A stretch of 64,000 bases of DNA from Pseudoxanthomonas sp. GTDB taxonomy: Bacteria; Pseudomonadota; Gammaproteobacteria; Xanthomonadales; Xanthomonadaceae. Each line of letters begins with the position of its first letter. Position 1 is the stretch's first letter. The stretch spans positions 19,751 through 83,750 of the forward strand of contig NZ_PKDG01000022.1 of the NCBI RefSeq assembly GCF_002863005.1. The letters run 5' to 3'. This document shows, in pieces, positions 53,315 through 63,688 of this stretch. Position numbers and translations under genes: made by a program. Below the pieces are notes generated by a model. It had not been told where the DNA came from. It did not search any database and was given only the letters and a program-made list of their open reading frames with translations.

Positions 53315-55651
53315 ATGAATACGACGACCGAGAGCCGCAAGCGGATTCCCGTGGGCGACCTGCGTGGCGCCTTGCCGAAGCTGGCGGTGCTGCTGGCGCT
53401 GCTGGCCGCGCTGCTTGCCTGGAGCGGCATCCGGCAGTGGCGCGACGCCCGCTTGCTGGAAGACGTCGAGCACGCGCGCGACCGGGCGGTGGAGGCGGTG
53501 CAGGCCAGCCACGCGGCGCAGGTGAAACAGTTGCAGCAGCGCCTGGCGTCCGCGCCGGTCAAGGCGGCGCTGGCCGCCAACGACCCTGCGGCTGCGGTGG
53601 CCGCCGTCCGCGAAGGATGGGCCGGCGTGGAGCACGTCGAGATCCTGGAGGGCGGGCTGCAGGCCGCCTATGACGACGCCGCGGCATTCGGCTTCAGCAA
53701 GCTGGCCTTGCTGGAAGCCGGGATGCAGGGCGATGCCGTCGCGACGCGCGTGGTGAAGGACGGCAAGAAGACCGCCTTCGGCATGGCGGCGGCCGTGCCG
53801 CAGGGCGTGCTGTACGTGAGCGTGCCACTGGCGCGCCTGACTGCCGGCTTCGATGGCGTGGCGCTGCCCGCCGGCGGCTACTTGGCCTTGCGACAGGGCG
53901 GCTACTCCATCCAGCAGCGCGGCGACAGTCAGTTGTCCGACGGCGCAGAACGCATGGCGCACGCGGTGGGCAAGACCGGCCTGCGCGTGGCCACGGCGGC
54001 GCCGGACAGCGAATCCGGTCCGTTGGGCCTGGGCGCCATCCCGGCGCTGGTGGTGGCGGCCCTGCTGGCAGGCCTGGCCATCGCGTCGGTCGTGGTCGCG
54101 CGTGGCGGTGTCCGGGTGGGACGGTTTGGAAAGAAAGGAGCAGAGATGCACGACATGGACGAACCCACCCTGGGCGAGGCGCTGCTGCGCGATCCCCCGC
54201 CCGCGCCGACGGCGCGCGCTGGCTCCGCCGACGAGGAGGCAGACGCGTACCGGCAGGCGGACGCAAAGACCGTGGAGGTCGACCCGGGCATCTTCCGCGC
54301 CTACGACATACGCGGCATCGTCGGCGCCTCGCTGAGCATCGAGGTGGCCGAACTGATCGGCCTGGCCATCGGCTCGGTGATGCGCGACGAGGACCTGATG
54401 GACATCGTCGTCGGGCGCGACGGCCGCCTGTCGGGGCCGGACCTGGCCGGTGGATTGATCGAAGGCCTGCGCAAGGCGGGACGCAACGTGATCGATATCG
54501 GCCTGGCGCCCACGCCGGTGGCGTACTTCGGTGCCTACCACCTGCGCGCCGGCAGTTGCGTGGCCGTCACCGGCAGCCACAACCCGCCGGACTACAACGG
54601 GTTCAAGATCGTGGTCGGCGGCCAGACGCTGTCGGGCGACGCCATCACCGATCTGTACGAACGCATCCGCGACAACCGCCTGTACCTGGCCGGCGTGCCG
54701 GGCGACCTGCAGCAACGGGACGTCTCGGCCGACTACATCCAGCGCATCGCCGACGACGTGCAGCTGGAGCGTCCGCTGAAGATCGTGGTGGATGCCGGCA
54801 ATGGCGTGGCCGGCGACATCGCGCCGCAGCTGCTCGAAGCCATCGGCGCCGACGTCATTCCGCTGTACTGCGAGGTGGACGGCACGTTCCCCAACCATCA
54901 TCCAGACCCCAGCGAACCGCACAACCTGGAAGACCTCATCCAGACGGTGAAGCGGTTCGACGCCGACCTCGGCCTAGCCTTTGACGGCGATGGCGACCGC
55001 CTGGGCGTGGTGACGAAGGAAGGCGCGGTGATCTTCCCCGACCGCCTGTTGATGCTGTTCGCCGCCGATGTGCTGGAGCGCAATCCCGGCGCGCTGATCA
55101 TCTACGACGTGAAGTGCACCGGGAAGCTGCAGGGCTGGGTGCTGCGCCATGGCGGCACGCCCATGATGTGGAAGACCGGGCACTCGCTGATCAAGGCCAA
55201 GATGCGCGAGAGCGGTGCGGAACTGGCCGGCGAGATGAGCGGCCACTTCTTCTTCCAGGAGCGCTGGTACGGCTTCGACGACGGCCTGTATTCGGCCGCC
55301 CGCCTGCTGGAGATCCTGGCCAACCGCGCGGAAACGCCCTCCGAGGTCCTGGCGGAGTTGCCGGACGGGGTATCCACGCCGGAGATCAAGGTCGACGTGC
55401 GGGAGGGTACGCCGCACGCCATCGTCGAGCGCTTCGTCGAAGGTGCGGAGTTCGAGGGTGCACGCCTGTCCACGATCGATGGCCTGCGCGCGGACTGGGA
55501 CGACGGCTGGGGCCTGGTGCGCGCGTCCAACACCACGCCGATCCTGGTGCTGCGGTTCGAAGCCGACACGACGGCGGCGCTCGAGCGGATCAAGACCGAG
55601 TTCCGGACCCGACTGCAGGCGCTGGCGCCGGAACTGAAGATGACGTTCTGA
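53315..55651 (+). CDS. algC: Phosphomannomutase/phosphoglucomutase with membrane-anchored N-terminal extension
   Basis: 778 aa. The last 470 residues are an AlgC/XanA mutase: catalytic phosphoserine S421 in VTGSHNPPDYNG, metal loop DGDGDR (557-562), sugar-binding GEMSGH near 640 and C-terminal RASNTTPILVLR. The N-terminal 310 residues add helices at about 25-40 and 235-262 with an extracytoplasmic part between, so the enzyme is held at the inner membrane. It interconverts mannose and glucose 1- and 6-phosphates for LPS and exopolysaccharide. The ATG at 53315 is chosen. In related genera this long form is known. Confidence 0.93.
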   Translation: MNTTTESRKRIPVGDLRGALPKLAVLLALLAALLAWSGIRQWRDARLLEDVEHARDRAVEAVQASHAAQVKQLQQRLASAPVKAALAANDPAAAVAAVREGWAGVEHVEILEGGLQAAYDDAAAFGFSKLALLEAGMQGDAVATRVVKDGKKTAFGMAAAVPQGVLYVSVPLARLTAGFDGVALPAGGYLALRQGGYSIQQRGDSQLSDGAERMAHAVGKTGLRVATAAPDSESGPLGLGAIPALVVAALLAGLAIASVVVARGGVRVGRFGKKGAEMHDMDEPTLGEALLRDPPPAPTARAGSADEEADAYRQADAKTVEVDPGIFRAYDIRGIVGASLSIEVAELIGLAIGSVMRDEDLMDIVVGRDGRLSGPDLAGGLIEGLRKAGRNVIDIGLAPTPVAYFGAYHLRAGSCVAVTGSHNPPDYNGFKIVVGGQTLSGDAITDLYERIRDNRLYLAGVPGDLQQRDVSADYIQRIADDVQLERPLKIVVDAGNGVAGDIAPQLLEAIGADVIPLYCEVDGTFPNHHPDPSEPHNLEDLIQTVKRFDADLGLAFDGDGDRLGVVTKEGAVIFPDRLLMLFAADVLERNPGALIIYDVKCTGKLQGWVLRHGGTPMMWKTGHSLIKAKMRESGAELAGEMSGHFFFQERWYGFDDGLYSAARLLEILANRAETPSEVLAELPDGVSTPEIKVDVREGTPHAIVERFVEGAEFEGARLSTIDGLRADWDDGWGLVRASNTTPILVLRFEADTTAALERIKTEFRTRLQALAPELKMTF

Positions 55652-55678
55652 CCTTCCGCGCAGGGAGGGCCAGTGCGC

Positions 55679-55706
55679 GAACGCCGGGCAATGCCCGGCG
55701 TTCTTT
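55679..55706 (+). terminator. Terminator after algC
   Basis: GAACGCCGGGC and GCCCGGCGTTC form an 11-bp stem around AAT, followed by a short TTTC. The T run is short, so it may be a weak or attenuating terminator; nothing else nearby explains the palindrome. Confidence 0.7.
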
Positions 55707-55743
55707 CATGGTGCAGCGGGCAATGCCGATCGCGCCTGACGCA

Positions 55744-56460
55744 TCATCTCGGCGCAGGCGCCGTCCCTGCCGGTGGCGTGGCGTTGAGCATCGCGTCTTC
55801 CGCCTGTTCCGGGGTGACGCCCCTCATGGCGCGGAAGCGCTGCAGGATGTCGGCGATCTCCACGTCCAGTTCCGCGCGCTGCTTCTCGAAGCTCTGCTGC
55901 AGGTGGCGGGTGCGCACCAGCTCGGCGTGCCGCTGGCGGATGGAAGCGACCATCTCCTTGGGCACCGGCTGCCCCGCCAGCTCGCGGTCGCCCGCGGTCT
56001 GCAGCAGGCTGATGAGGCCGTCGCGCAGGCTGACGGCGTTGTAGCCGGCGGTGCGGACATTGTTGTCGACGATCGCCGTGCGCTCGTTGAAGACGCGGCG
56101 CAGTTCCTCTTCGCTGCGGTATGACAGCAGCATGGCGGCATCGGTGCGCCGGCGCATGTCGGCGGCGGCATCATCGATCAACTGCTGCTGGGCCGCGATG
56201 GCGGCCAACGCGCGCTCCTCGTCCGTCATGGCGCGGTCCACGCCGCCCGTGCGCAGTCCACTGGCGGCGCTGATCTCGTCGCGCGCGACATTGACGGCAT
56301 CGGCCGGCAGCGCATCGCTGCAGACGCGCTGGCCCTTCTCTTCCCAGCAGAAGAGTTTCTTGTTGACCGCGGGCTTGGCCGCGCCCTTGTTGCCCTGGGC
56401 GAACGCCAGCGGCGTGGCCAGGAGTGCGGCAGCCAGCAGGTAGGAAGTGCGGACGGTCAT
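55744..56460 (-). CDS. Exported helical protein of unknown function
   Basis: 238 aa with a signal peptide (about 1-22, YLLAAALLATPLAFAQ). A small cysteine-containing head (KKLFCWEEKGQRVCSDALP), as in DUF4124-type proteins, is followed by long helices with coiled-coil heptads: EERALAAIAAQQQLIDDAAADM and FEKQRAELDVEIADILQRF (excerpts). No enzyme motif. It lies 17 bases downstream of pyrE on the same strand and may be cotranscribed. Periplasmic. Confidence 0.75.
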   Translation of the reverse strand: MTVRTSYLLAAALLATPLAFAQGNKGAAKPAVNKKLFCWEEKGQRVCSDALPADAVNVARDEISAASGLRTGGVDRAMTDEERALAAIAAQQQLIDDAAADMRRRTDAAMLLSYRSEEELRRVFNERTAIVDNNVRTAGYNAVSLRDGLISLLQTAGDRELAGQPVPKEMVASIRQRHAELVRTRHLQQSFEKQRAELDVEIADILQRFRAMRGVTPEQAEDAMLNATPPAGTAPAPR

Positions 56461-56477
56461 GGCAGCCCCCTGCTGCT

Positions 56478-57149
56478 TCAGTCCTGGGTCGCGCTGCCGT
56501 AGCGGGCCCGATAGGCCAGCAGGTCGTCGCGATGGCGGACAAGGTCGGCGCTTTCGCCGGCAAATGCAAGCAGGTCGTGCAGGCTGGCCACGGCCACCAC
56601 GGGAACGCCGGTTTCCTCGGCCACCGACTGCGCGGCCGAGCGGCGTGGACCGCCGGTACCGGGATCGCCCAGCACTTCCTGCCGGTCCAGCGCCACCACG
56701 ATGCCGGCCGGCGTGCCGCCGCCGGCACGGATCAGGCCCAGGGCTTCACGGATGGCGGTGCCAGCGGTGATCACGTCGTCCACGATCAACACGCGGCGGT
56801 CTTCCAGCGGCGCGCCGATCAGCAGGCCGCCCTCGCCATGGTCCTTGGCTTCCTTGCGATTGAACGCCACCGGCAGGTCGCGGCCGCGGCGGGCGAACTC
56901 GCAGGCCACCGCGGTCGCCAGCGGGATGCCCTTGTAGGCCGGGCCGAACAGCAGATCGAACGACAGGCCGGCGTCTTCCACCGCATCCGCATAGCAGCTG
57001 GCCAGCCCGGCCAGCCGCGCACCGCTGTCGAAACGGCCAGCGTTGAAGAAGTACGGACTCTGCCGCCCCGACTTCAGCGTGAACTGGCCGAAGCGCAGGG
57101 CCTGTGCGTGCAACGCGAGCTGGAGGAAGCGGGAGCGGTGGTCGGACAT
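56478..57149 (-). CDS. pyrE: Orotate phosphoribosyltransferase
   Basis: 223 aa. The PRPP-binding motif VLIVDDVITAGTAIREA (near residues 119-135) is complete, as are FGQFTLKSGRQSPYFFNAG, the orotate-binding loop, and GPAYKGIPLA. It converts orotate and PRPP to OMP in pyrimidine synthesis. The start is set at 57149 inside a longer frame (57203); the extra residues are unlike PyrE. It is divergent from xth with about 113 bases between. Presence after algC is common in the family. Confidence 0.96.
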   Translation of the reverse strand: MSDHRSRFLQLALHAQALRFGQFTLKSGRQSPYFFNAGRFDSGARLAGLASCYADAVEDAGLSFDLLFGPAYKGIPLATAVACEFARRGRDLPVAFNRKEAKDHGEGGLLIGAPLEDRRVLIVDDVITAGTAIREALGLIRAGGGTPAGIVVALDRQEVLGDPGTGGPRRSAAQSVAEETGVPVVAVASLHDLLAFAGESADLVRHRDDLLAYRARYGSATQD

Positions 57150-57262
57150 GGGCGGCGGGAATGAACAGGTGAGACGACAGGATACCCGCCCTGCGGCGTG
57201 CATCGCGCGATGGCCGCGTGGGTTCGGGTACGCTTGCCCGGTTTCCGACGAACGACGTGCAC

Positions 57263-58033
57263 ATGCGCATCATCAGCTTCAACGCCAACGGGCTGCGATC
57301 GGCAGCCACCAAGGGTTTCTTCGACTGGTTCACGGCGCAGCAGGCCGACGTCCTGTGCGTGCAGGAGACCAAGGCCCAGGAACACCAGCTGGCCGGGCCG
57401 GAATTCCTGCCCGCCGGCTACAAGGCCTGGTTCCGCGATGCGAGCACCAAGAAGGGCTACAGCGGCGTGGCGATCTACGCCAAGCGCGAGCCGGACGAGA
57501 TCCGTACGGCGCTGGGCTGGCCGGACTTCGATGAAGAAGGCCGCTACATCGAGGCGCGCTTCGGCGACCTGAGCGTGGTCTCGTTCTACATCCCGTCCGG
57601 CTCCTCGGGCGACGAGCGGCAGGGCTTCAAGTTCAAGGTCATGGACTGGCTGGCGCCGGTGCTGGACGAATGGCGCCGCAGTGGTCGCCATTACGTGCTG
57701 TGCGGCGACTGGAACATCGTGCGCAGCCGGCTGGACATCAAGAACTGGACCAGCAACCAGAAGAATTCCGGCTGCCTGCCGCCGGAGCGCGACTGGTTGA
57801 ACGGTATGTGCGTGGACGACGGGGGCTGGGTCGACGCCTACCGCGCGCTGCATCCGGAAGGGCAGGACTACACCTGGTGGAGCAACCGTGGCGCCGCGCG
57901 CGCCAACAACGTGGGGTGGCGCATCGATTACCAGTTCGTCACGCCCTCGCTGCGCGACCGCCTGAAGGCCTGTTCGATCTACCGCGACCAGCGCTTCTCC
58001 GACCATGCCCCCTTCACGGTGGACTACACCTGA
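57263..58033 (+). CDS. xth: Exodeoxyribonuclease III
   Basis: 256 aa. The EEP nuclease fold shows MRIISFNANGLRSA, the metal-binding glutamate in CVQETKAQ, GYSGVAIYAK, the GDWNIV catalytic aspartate/asparagine and a terminal SDHAPFTVDY with the catalytic histidine. It is an AP endonuclease and 3'-exonuclease in base-excision repair. The ATG at 57263 gives the normal start. The stop overlaps the next ATG by one base (TGATG), so translation is coupled to ampG. Confidence 0.95.
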   Translation: MRIISFNANGLRSAATKGFFDWFTAQQADVLCVQETKAQEHQLAGPEFLPAGYKAWFRDASTKKGYSGVAIYAKREPDEIRTALGWPDFDEEGRYIEARFGDLSVVSFYIPSGSSGDERQGFKFKVMDWLAPVLDEWRRSGRHYVLCGDWNIVRSRLDIKNWTSNQKNSGCLPPERDWLNGMCVDDGGWVDAYRALHPEGQDYTWWSNRGAARANNVGWRIDYQFVTPSLRDRLKACSIYRDQRFSDHAPFTVDYT

Positions 58034-59367
58034 TGACGACCTCCGTCGGCGAACGTCCCGCCAAGCCTTCCGTCTGGCGTGCGTTCGCGCAGCCTTCGGC
58101 GTGGACGATGTTCTTCTTCGGCTTCGCCTCGGGCATGCCATTCCTGCTCGTGGCCGGAACGCTGGCGTACTGGCTGACCGAGAACGGGCTGGAACTGAAG
58201 AACATCACCCTGATCGCCAGCGCGGGGCTCACCTACACGTTGAAGTTCCTGTGGGCGCCACTGGTGGATCGCTGGCGCCTGCCATTGCTGGGCGGGCTGG
58301 GCCAGCGGCGCGGCTGGCTGTTGCTGGCGCTGGGAGTGGTCATCGTCGGTCTGCTACTGATGGCGCACCTGACACCGGGGACGCTGGCGCCCTTCATCTG
58401 GGTCACGCTGCTGACGGCCTTTGCCGGCGCCACGCTGGACATCGCCGTGGACGCTTACCGCATCGAGATCGCGCCGCAGGAGTCGCAGGGCGCGCTGCTG
58501 GCCACGTATTCGCTCGGCTACCGCATCGCGCTGATCATCACGGGCATGCTCGCCCTGGTGCTGGCCGACCACGTGCCCTGGCCGCAGGTGTATGTCGCCA
58601 TGGCGGCCTTCATGCTGATTCCGGTCGTCGCCGTATTGCTGGCATCGGAACCGGATGTCGTGCGGGTGCGGATGACGACGTGGGCCGAAGGCCTGCAGGA
58701 AGGCGTGGTGGAGCCGTTCCTCGATTTCTTCCGCCGGTTCGGCCCGGCGCTGGCGCTGGCGCTACTGTCGTTCATCCTGCTGGCGAAGATCTCCGACCAG
58801 TCGTTGGGCGGCGGCATCATGGCGCCGTTCTACCTCGGCGAGGGTTTCACCAAGACCGAGATCGCGACGGTCACCAAGTTCTATGGCATCTGGGTGGGCC
58901 TGGCCGGCGTGTTCCTGGCCGGCATCGCCATCGCCCGCTGGGGCGTGAAATGGCCGCTGCTGGTGGGGATCGTGCTGGGCGCGATCAGCAACCTGCTGTA
59001 TGTCTGGCTGGTCGGCGCCGATGGCGACGTATGGAAGCTGACGCTGGTGATCTCGGGCGAGAATCTCGCCCAGGGGTTCCAGGGCACGACCTTGGTGGCG
59101 TTCCTGTCCGCGCTGGTCAACCAGCGTTTCACCGCCACGCAGTACGCGCTGTTCTCCTCGCTGGTGATGCTGCCGGGCAAACTGTTGAGCGCGGTGTCCG
59201 GCGGCATCGTCGAGCAGACCGGATATGCGGTGTATTTCTGGATCACTGCGCTGGTGGCCGTCCCGGCGGTGATCCTGTTCTTCTGGCTCGCGCCGCGCAT
59301 CCGGTTCGGCAGCGGCCATGAGGCCGCCACCGGCGTTGACGCGCGCGCGCCGGATACGCCGGCTTGA
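58033..59367 (+). CDS. ampG: AmpG-type muropeptide permease (MFS)
   Basis: 444 aa with about 12 transmembrane helices and a long cytoplasmic loop near residues 205-235. Early blocks AFAQPSAWTMFFFGFASGMPFLL and TLIASAGLTYTLKFLWAPLVDRW (excerpts) and DIAVDAYRIE match AmpG. It imports GlcNAc-1,6-anhydro-MurNAc peptides into the cytosol for recycling. The nearby anmK uses the anhydro-MurNAc released from them. It is coupled to xth by a one-base overlap, and is followed 47 bases on by a small RHH-like gene. Confidence 0.9.
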   Translation: MTTSVGERPAKPSVWRAFAQPSAWTMFFFGFASGMPFLLVAGTLAYWLTENGLELKNITLIASAGLTYTLKFLWAPLVDRWRLPLLGGLGQRRGWLLLALGVVIVGLLLMAHLTPGTLAPFIWVTLLTAFAGATLDIAVDAYRIEIAPQESQGALLATYSLGYRIALIITGMLALVLADHVPWPQVYVAMAAFMLIPVVAVLLASEPDVVRVRMTTWAEGLQEGVVEPFLDFFRRFGPALALALLSFILLAKISDQSLGGGIMAPFYLGEGFTKTEIATVTKFYGIWVGLAGVFLAGIAIARWGVKWPLLVGIVLGAISNLLYVWLVGADGDVWKLTLVISGENLAQGFQGTTLVAFLSALVNQRFTATQYALFSSLVMLPGKLLSAVSGGIVEQTGYAVYFWITALVAVPAVILFFWLAPRIRFGSGHEAATGVDARAPDTPA

Positions 59368-59414
59368 ATGACTGCGCTACAGTTTCCCGCCGGGGCAGGC
59401 CAGGGGAGGAGGGG

Positions 59415-59642
59415 ATGACCGACATCGTGCTTAAGGACGTGGACCCGATCCTCGCCGAGCGCATCCGGCGCGTCTCGCAGGCGCGGGGTTGGCCGATCCA
59501 CGACACCATCTTCAACCTGCTGGAGCAGGGCCTGTTCGTCTGCGAGGCGGAAGTCCGTGGCGGCTTCGACGACCGCGAGGTCAATGCGCTGGCCGAGGCG
59601 ATCAGCGCGTTGAAGGACGTTCCGTCCGGCAAGGGGTTCTAG
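59415..59642 (+). CDS. Small conserved protein, RHH/Arc-like
   Basis: 75 aa. Strand [11 protein letters not shown], then helix [13 protein letters not shown] and helix [17 protein letters not shown]; a final acidic part ends VPSGKGF. The strand-helix-helix start resembles ribbon-helix-helix proteins, but the basic strand residues that usually touch DNA are few, so DNA binding is uncertain. The ATG is preceded by a GGGGAGGAGGGG Shine-Dalgarno run. It overlaps the 3' end of anmK by 4 bases on opposite strands. Unknown role; likely cotranscribed with ampG. Confidence 0.72.
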   Translation: MTDIVLKDVDPILAERIRRVSQARGWPIHDTIFNLLEQGLFVCEAEVRGGFDDREVNALAEAISALKDVPSGKGF

Positions 59643-60778
59643 GCCGGATACACAGTGCCGAGCACGCGGCGGCCCGATGCGCCGGTGACGGCGGGAAGGT
59701 TGCCGGGGCGACCCGCCAGCGTCTCGCGGGCCAACCACGCGAACCCCATCGCTTCCACATAGTCCGGGTCCAGGCCGTGGGTGGCCGTCGACTCCACCAC
59801 GGCCTGCGGCATGTAGGCCGCCAGCCGCGCCATCAGCACCGGGTTCCGCACGCCGCCGCCGCAGACCAGGACGCGTCGCGTGTCGGGCTGCGTCATGTGC
59901 AGGGCATCGGCCACGGTACGCGCGGTGAGATCCAGCAGGGTGGCCTGCACGTCCGCATTCGATACGGAATTCCCTTCCAGGCGGGCCTGCAGCCAGTCCA
60001 GGTGGAAGTGTTCGCGCCCCGTGCTTTTCGGCGGCGGTGCGGCGAACCAGGGTTCGGCCAGCAAGCGCGCGAGCAACGCCGCATCGACCTGGCCGCTGGC
60101 GGCAAAGGCACCGTCGGCATCGTAGGCGTGCCCGGTATGGCGCTCGCACCAGGCATCCATCAAGGCATTCGCCGGCCCGGTATCGAAGCCGCGGACATCC
60201 CCCGCGCCCGGCAACAACGTGAAGTTGGCGATGCCGCCCAGGTTGAGCACCGCGCGGTCTTCGTGCGTCGATCCCAGCAGCGCGGCATGGAACGCCGGCA
60301 TCAGCGGCGCGCCCTGGCCGCCCGCCGCCACATCGCGGCGACGGAAGTCGGCGACGGTTGTCATGCCGCTGCGTTCAGCAATGACGTTGCCATCGCCGAG
60401 TTGCCAGGTGAACGGCGGCTCCGCATGCGGCCGGTGGCGCACCGTCTGGCCGTGGGAGCCGATCGCACGGACGCGGCCGCGCGGCACGCCGGCGGCCTGC
60501 AGCAGCGACAGCGCGGCATCGGCGAATGCGATGGCGATGCGGGCATCGAGCAGGCCCACCGTATCCAGCGACACGCTGTCCGCACCCTGGCCGAGCGCAA
60601 CGAGCGTCGTGCGCAAGGCGGGATCCCAGGCGAACGTGTGGCCCCGCACCAGGTCGCACCGCAGTGCGCGGCCCTCACCCTCGAAGCGCACCAGGGCGGC
60701 GTCGATGCCGTCGGCGCTGGTGCCCGACATCAGGCCCAGGTAGAGCTCGGAAACGGTGGCGTCGATGGCGTCGGTCAT
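59639..60778 (-). CDS. anmK: Anhydro-N-acetylmuramic acid kinase
   Basis: 379 aa, standard AnmK length. Family blocks: [20 protein letters not shown] at the front, [12 protein letters not shown] (contacts sugar), NLGGIANFT with the phosphate-binding loop, and [31 protein letters not shown] later. It phosphorylates and opens 1,6-anhydroMurNAc coming from recycled peptidoglycan, giving MurNAc-6-P for MurQ. With ampG convergent nearby, two steps of wall recycling are side by side. The M23 gene lies upstream on the same strand, separated by a terminator. Confidence 0.95.
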   Translation of the reverse strand: MTDAIDATVSELYLGLMSGTSADGIDAALVRFEGEGRALRCDLVRGHTFAWDPALRTTLVALGQGADSVSLDTVGLLDARIAIAFADAALSLLQAAGVPRGRVRAIGSHGQTVRHRPHAEPPFTWQLGDGNVIAERSGMTTVADFRRRDVAAGGQGAPLMPAFHAALLGSTHEDRAVLNLGGIANFTLLPGAGDVRGFDTGPANALMDAWCERHTGHAYDADGAFAASGQVDAALLARLLAEPWFAAPPPKSTGREHFHLDWLQARLEGNSVSNADVQATLLDLTARTVADALHMTQPDTRRVLVCGGGVRNPVLMARLAAYMPQAVVESTATHGLDPDYVEAMGFAWLARETLAGRPGNLPAVTGASGRRVLGTVYPA

Positions 60779-60794
60779 GCGGGAACGTCACGCA

Positions 60795-60829
60795 AAGAAA
60801 AGGCGGGACAGTGTCCCGCCTTTTCTTGT
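60795..60829 (-). terminator. Terminator after the M23 peptidase gene
   Basis: AAGAAAAGGCGGGACA and TGTCCCGCCTTTTCTT are perfect 16-base arms around a single G, so the usable stem has a small loop; A and T tracts on the outer arms extend into a T run on either strand. It lies 20 bases past the M23 stop and before anmK. Confidence 0.85.
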
Positions 60830-60848
60830 TCGCCGCCATGCGCCGGGC

Positions 60849-62294
60849 TCAGCCTTTGCCGCCCTTCTTGCCGCTGGCAGGCTTGGCGGCGGCGACGGTG
60901 GTCGCCTTCGCCTCGTCGGCGGGGCCAACATCGGCATAGATGATGTCTTCCACCGTGCGGATACGTGCCAGCGCATTGGCCGTGTACGTGCGATACGCCG
61001 CCAGTTGCGCGCCGGACAGCGGCTCCGGCGGCGGCATCGTCACCGACAGCGGATTGCGGTGCACGCCGTTGATGCGGAATTCGTAATGCAGGTGCGGGCC
61101 GGTCGACAGCCCGGTGGTGCCGACGTAACCGATCACCGTGCCCTGCGCGACGCGCTGGCCCGGCTTAATCTTGCCCAGGCGCGACATGTGCGCGTACAGC
61201 GTGGTATGGCCGCGGCCGTGGTCGAGGATCACGGTACGGCCGTAGCCGCCCTGCCACCCTGCGAACTGCACGCGGCCATCGCCGGCCGCCATGATCGGCG
61301 TACCCGTCGAGGCGGCATAGTCCACGCCCTTGTGCATGCGCATCGTGCCCAGCACCGGATGGCGGCGCGCACCGAACTTCGAGCTCATGCGCGCATACGC
61401 AATCGGCATGCGGATGAAGTTCTTCTTCAGCGGCCGGCCTGCGGCGGTGAAGTACTCCGGTTTGCCGCCCGGACGCGTGAATCGGAAGCCCGAATGCAGT
61501 TTCCCGTCGACGGTGAACGTGGCGGCCTGCACGGGGCCGGTGCTGATCAGCTCGCCCTCGCGCCACGTCTGTTCGACCACCACGCTGAAACGGTCTTCCG
61601 GTCCCAGGTCGGAATTGAAGTCGATGTCGTACTTGAAGATCTCGTCCGTCATCGAATTGATGTTGGCGGACGTCAGCCCCGCCTTGCGGGCCGACCGGTT
61701 GAGCGAACGCCCCACCTTGCCGCTCAGCACGACGGTACGGGTCGTGGTCTCGCGCGCGATCACGCGCTCGGTGACCTTGTCCTCGCCGACCACGAGTTCG
61801 ACGCGATGGCTGGGATCGCGGTCGTAGCGCAGGGTGCGCAGGCCGCCGGTCACCGGCAGGTCGAAGGCGATCTCGGTGCCGGGCTTCAGGCGGGTCAGCG
61901 CCTTCTTGGCATCCGCGTTGTCCAGGATGCGGTGCAGCGTCGCGGCCGGGATGCCCAGCTCCTCGAAGATCGCGCCCAGCGTCTGGCCGCGCTTCACCCG
62001 CACCACTTGCCAGCTGTCGCCGGCGATACCGGCCTGGCGCTCTGCGGACAGTTCGGGCAGATCAAGCAGCAAGGTGTTGCGCGGTTCGGAGATCGGCGCC
62101 TGGATCGCACTCGAGAAGCCCGGCACGATCGTCGCCATCAGCACGCCGATGGTGGTGAACAGGGTGGCGTGGATCCAGTGGCGTCGCGTCCATCGCCCCT
62201 CCGGCAGATGACGCTTCACGGCGCTATCGCGGAGCACCCCCAGGCGCTCGCGAAACAGTTGCTTGCGGCTGTTGCCGCCCCCATGAGTTTGCAT
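60849..62294 (-). CDS. M23-family metallopeptidase, OapA/LysM-type N-terminus
   Basis: 481 aa. One transmembrane helix near residues 41-60 anchors it in the inner membrane, with a LysM/OapA-like segment ([15 protein letters not shown]) at about 97-112. The C-terminal M23 domain has [19 protein letters not shown] (HxxxD) and GPHLHYEFR (HLH), both zinc-binding, so it is likely an active endopeptidase of peptidoglycan crosslinks. MepM/YebA is the close model. The start at 62294 was preferred to a frame start at 62321; its Shine-Dalgarno is weak. Single gene divergent from tyrS. Confidence 0.9.
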   Translation of the reverse strand: MQTHGGGNSRKQLFRERLGVLRDSAVKRHLPEGRWTRRHWIHATLFTTIGVLMATIVPGFSSAIQAPISEPRNTLLLDLPELSAERQAGIAGDSWQVVRVKRGQTLGAIFEELGIPAATLHRILDNADAKKALTRLKPGTEIAFDLPVTGGLRTLRYDRDPSHRVELVVGEDKVTERVIARETTTRTVVLSGKVGRSLNRSARKAGLTSANINSMTDEIFKYDIDFNSDLGPEDRFSVVVEQTWREGELISTGPVQAATFTVDGKLHSGFRFTRPGGKPEYFTAAGRPLKKNFIRMPIAYARMSSKFGARRHPVLGTMRMHKGVDYAASTGTPIMAAGDGRVQFAGWQGGYGRTVILDHGRGHTTLYAHMSRLGKIKPGQRVAQGTVIGYVGTTGLSTGPHLHYEFRINGVHRNPLSVTMPPPEPLSGAQLAAYRTYTANALARIRTVEDIIYADVGPADEAKATTVAAAKPASGKKGGKG

Positions 62295-62479
62295 CAAGGT
62301 TGCACCCCGGGGCCAAGGCAAAGCCCCAATCGGCGTACCATAGACACGCGAAGACTTCGCGTCAAACCATTGAGTCAGATAGCTTTTTTGATTGGTATCA
62401 CTGTTTACTTTCTTTTAACGGCAACTTCACGTCACTGACTTGGCCTTCACGTGGCCCCTCTATCTGGAACCGCTATCCC

Positions 62480-63688
62480 GTGTCCTCCGCAGAAGCGCTT
62501 GCCCTGATCGGCCGTGGTGCCGACGAAATACTGAAGATCGAAGACCTGCAGGCGCGCCTCGCCTCCGGCCGTCCGCTGCGCGTGAAGGCGGGGTTCGACC
62601 CCACGGCGCCCGACCTGCACATGGGTCATACAGTGCTGCTGAACAAGATGCGCCAGTTCCAGGACCTGGGCCACCAGGTGATTTTCCTGATCGGCGACTT
62701 CACCGGAATGATCGGCGACCCGTCGGGCAAGAACGCGACCCGCAAGCCGCTGACCCGCGAGGATGTGTTGGCCAATGCCCGCACCTATGAGGAGCAGGTA
62801 TTCAAGGTATTGGACCGCGAGAAGACCGAAGTCCGCTTCAACTCCGAATGGTTCGGCAGGATGGGCGCGGCGGACATGATCCGCCTCGCCGGCCAGCACA
62901 CCGTCGCGCGGATGCTGGAGCGCGACGATTTCGCCAAGCGTTACGCGGCGCAGCAGTCGATCGCGATCCACGAGTTCCTTTACCCGCTGGTGCAGGGCTA
63001 CGACTCCGTGGCGCTGCAGGCGGACGTAGAACTCGGCGGCACGGACCAGAAGTTCAACCTGCTGATGGGGCGCGGCTTGCAGGAGCATCACGGCCAGGCA
63101 CCCCAGGTCGTGCTGACCATGCCGCTGCTGGAAGGCCTGGATGGTGTCAACAAGATGTCGAAGTCGCTGGGCAACTACATCGGGGTCAGCGAGCCGGCCA
63201 TCGACATCGTCACCAAGACAATGAAGATCGGCGACGCGTTGATGTGGCGCTGGATCGAGCTGCTGAGCTTTGAGATCGGCGGCGCGGAAGCCGCCACGCT
63301 GAAAGCGTCCGTCGACGGCGGCGAGCTGAACCCGCGCGATGTGAAGCTCCGGCTGGCGCGCGAGTTGGCGGCCCGTTTCCACGATGCCGCCGAAGCGGAG
63401 AAGGCCATCACCGGCTGGCATGCCGTCGTCACGGGCCAGGGCGACACCTCGCTGCTCGAGCTGAAGGATGTCGTGGTGCCTGCAGAGGGCATCCGCATCG
63501 CGGCGCTGCTGACGGCCGCCGGCATCACGCCCAGCAATTCGGAGGCGAACCGCAAGCTCAAGGAGCGTGCGGTAAAGCTGGAAGGCGACGTGGTGGAGGA
63601 TGCCGGACTGCACCTTGCGCCCGGTTTCGAGGGCGTCCTCCAGGTGGGCAAGCGCAACTTCGCGCGCGTTCGCCTGGTGACCGGCTGA
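62480..63688 (+). CDS. tyrS: Tyrosyl-tRNA synthetase
   Basis: 402 aa from a GTG. Class I marks: HIGH position [13 protein letters not shown] intact in [10 protein letters not shown], and the tyrosine site [16 protein letters not shown]-terminal S4-like RNA-binding domain (about 340-402, [24 protein letters not shown], excerpted) follows. Length fits the TyrS type with about 400 aa. The frame is open back to 62300, but those residues are unlike the family. It is followed by the rRNA-type promoter, as known in Xanthomonadaceae. Confidence 0.95.
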   Translation: MSSAEALALIGRGADEILKIEDLQARLASGRPLRVKAGFDPTAPDLHMGHTVLLNKMRQFQDLGHQVIFLIGDFTGMIGDPSGKNATRKPLTREDVLANARTYEEQVFKVLDREKTEVRFNSEWFGRMGAADMIRLAGQHTVARMLERDDFAKRYAAQQSIAIHEFLYPLVQGYDSVALQADVELGGTDQKFNLLMGRGLQEHHGQAPQVVLTMPLLEGLDGVNKMSKSLGNYIGVSEPAIDIVTKTMKIGDALMWRWIELLSFEIGGAEAATLKASVDGGELNPRDVKLRLARELAARFHDAAEAEKAITGWHAVVTGQGDTSLLELKDVVVPAEGIRIAALLTAAGITPSNSEANRKLKERAVKLEGDVVEDAGLHLAPGFEGVLQVGKRNFARVRLVTG

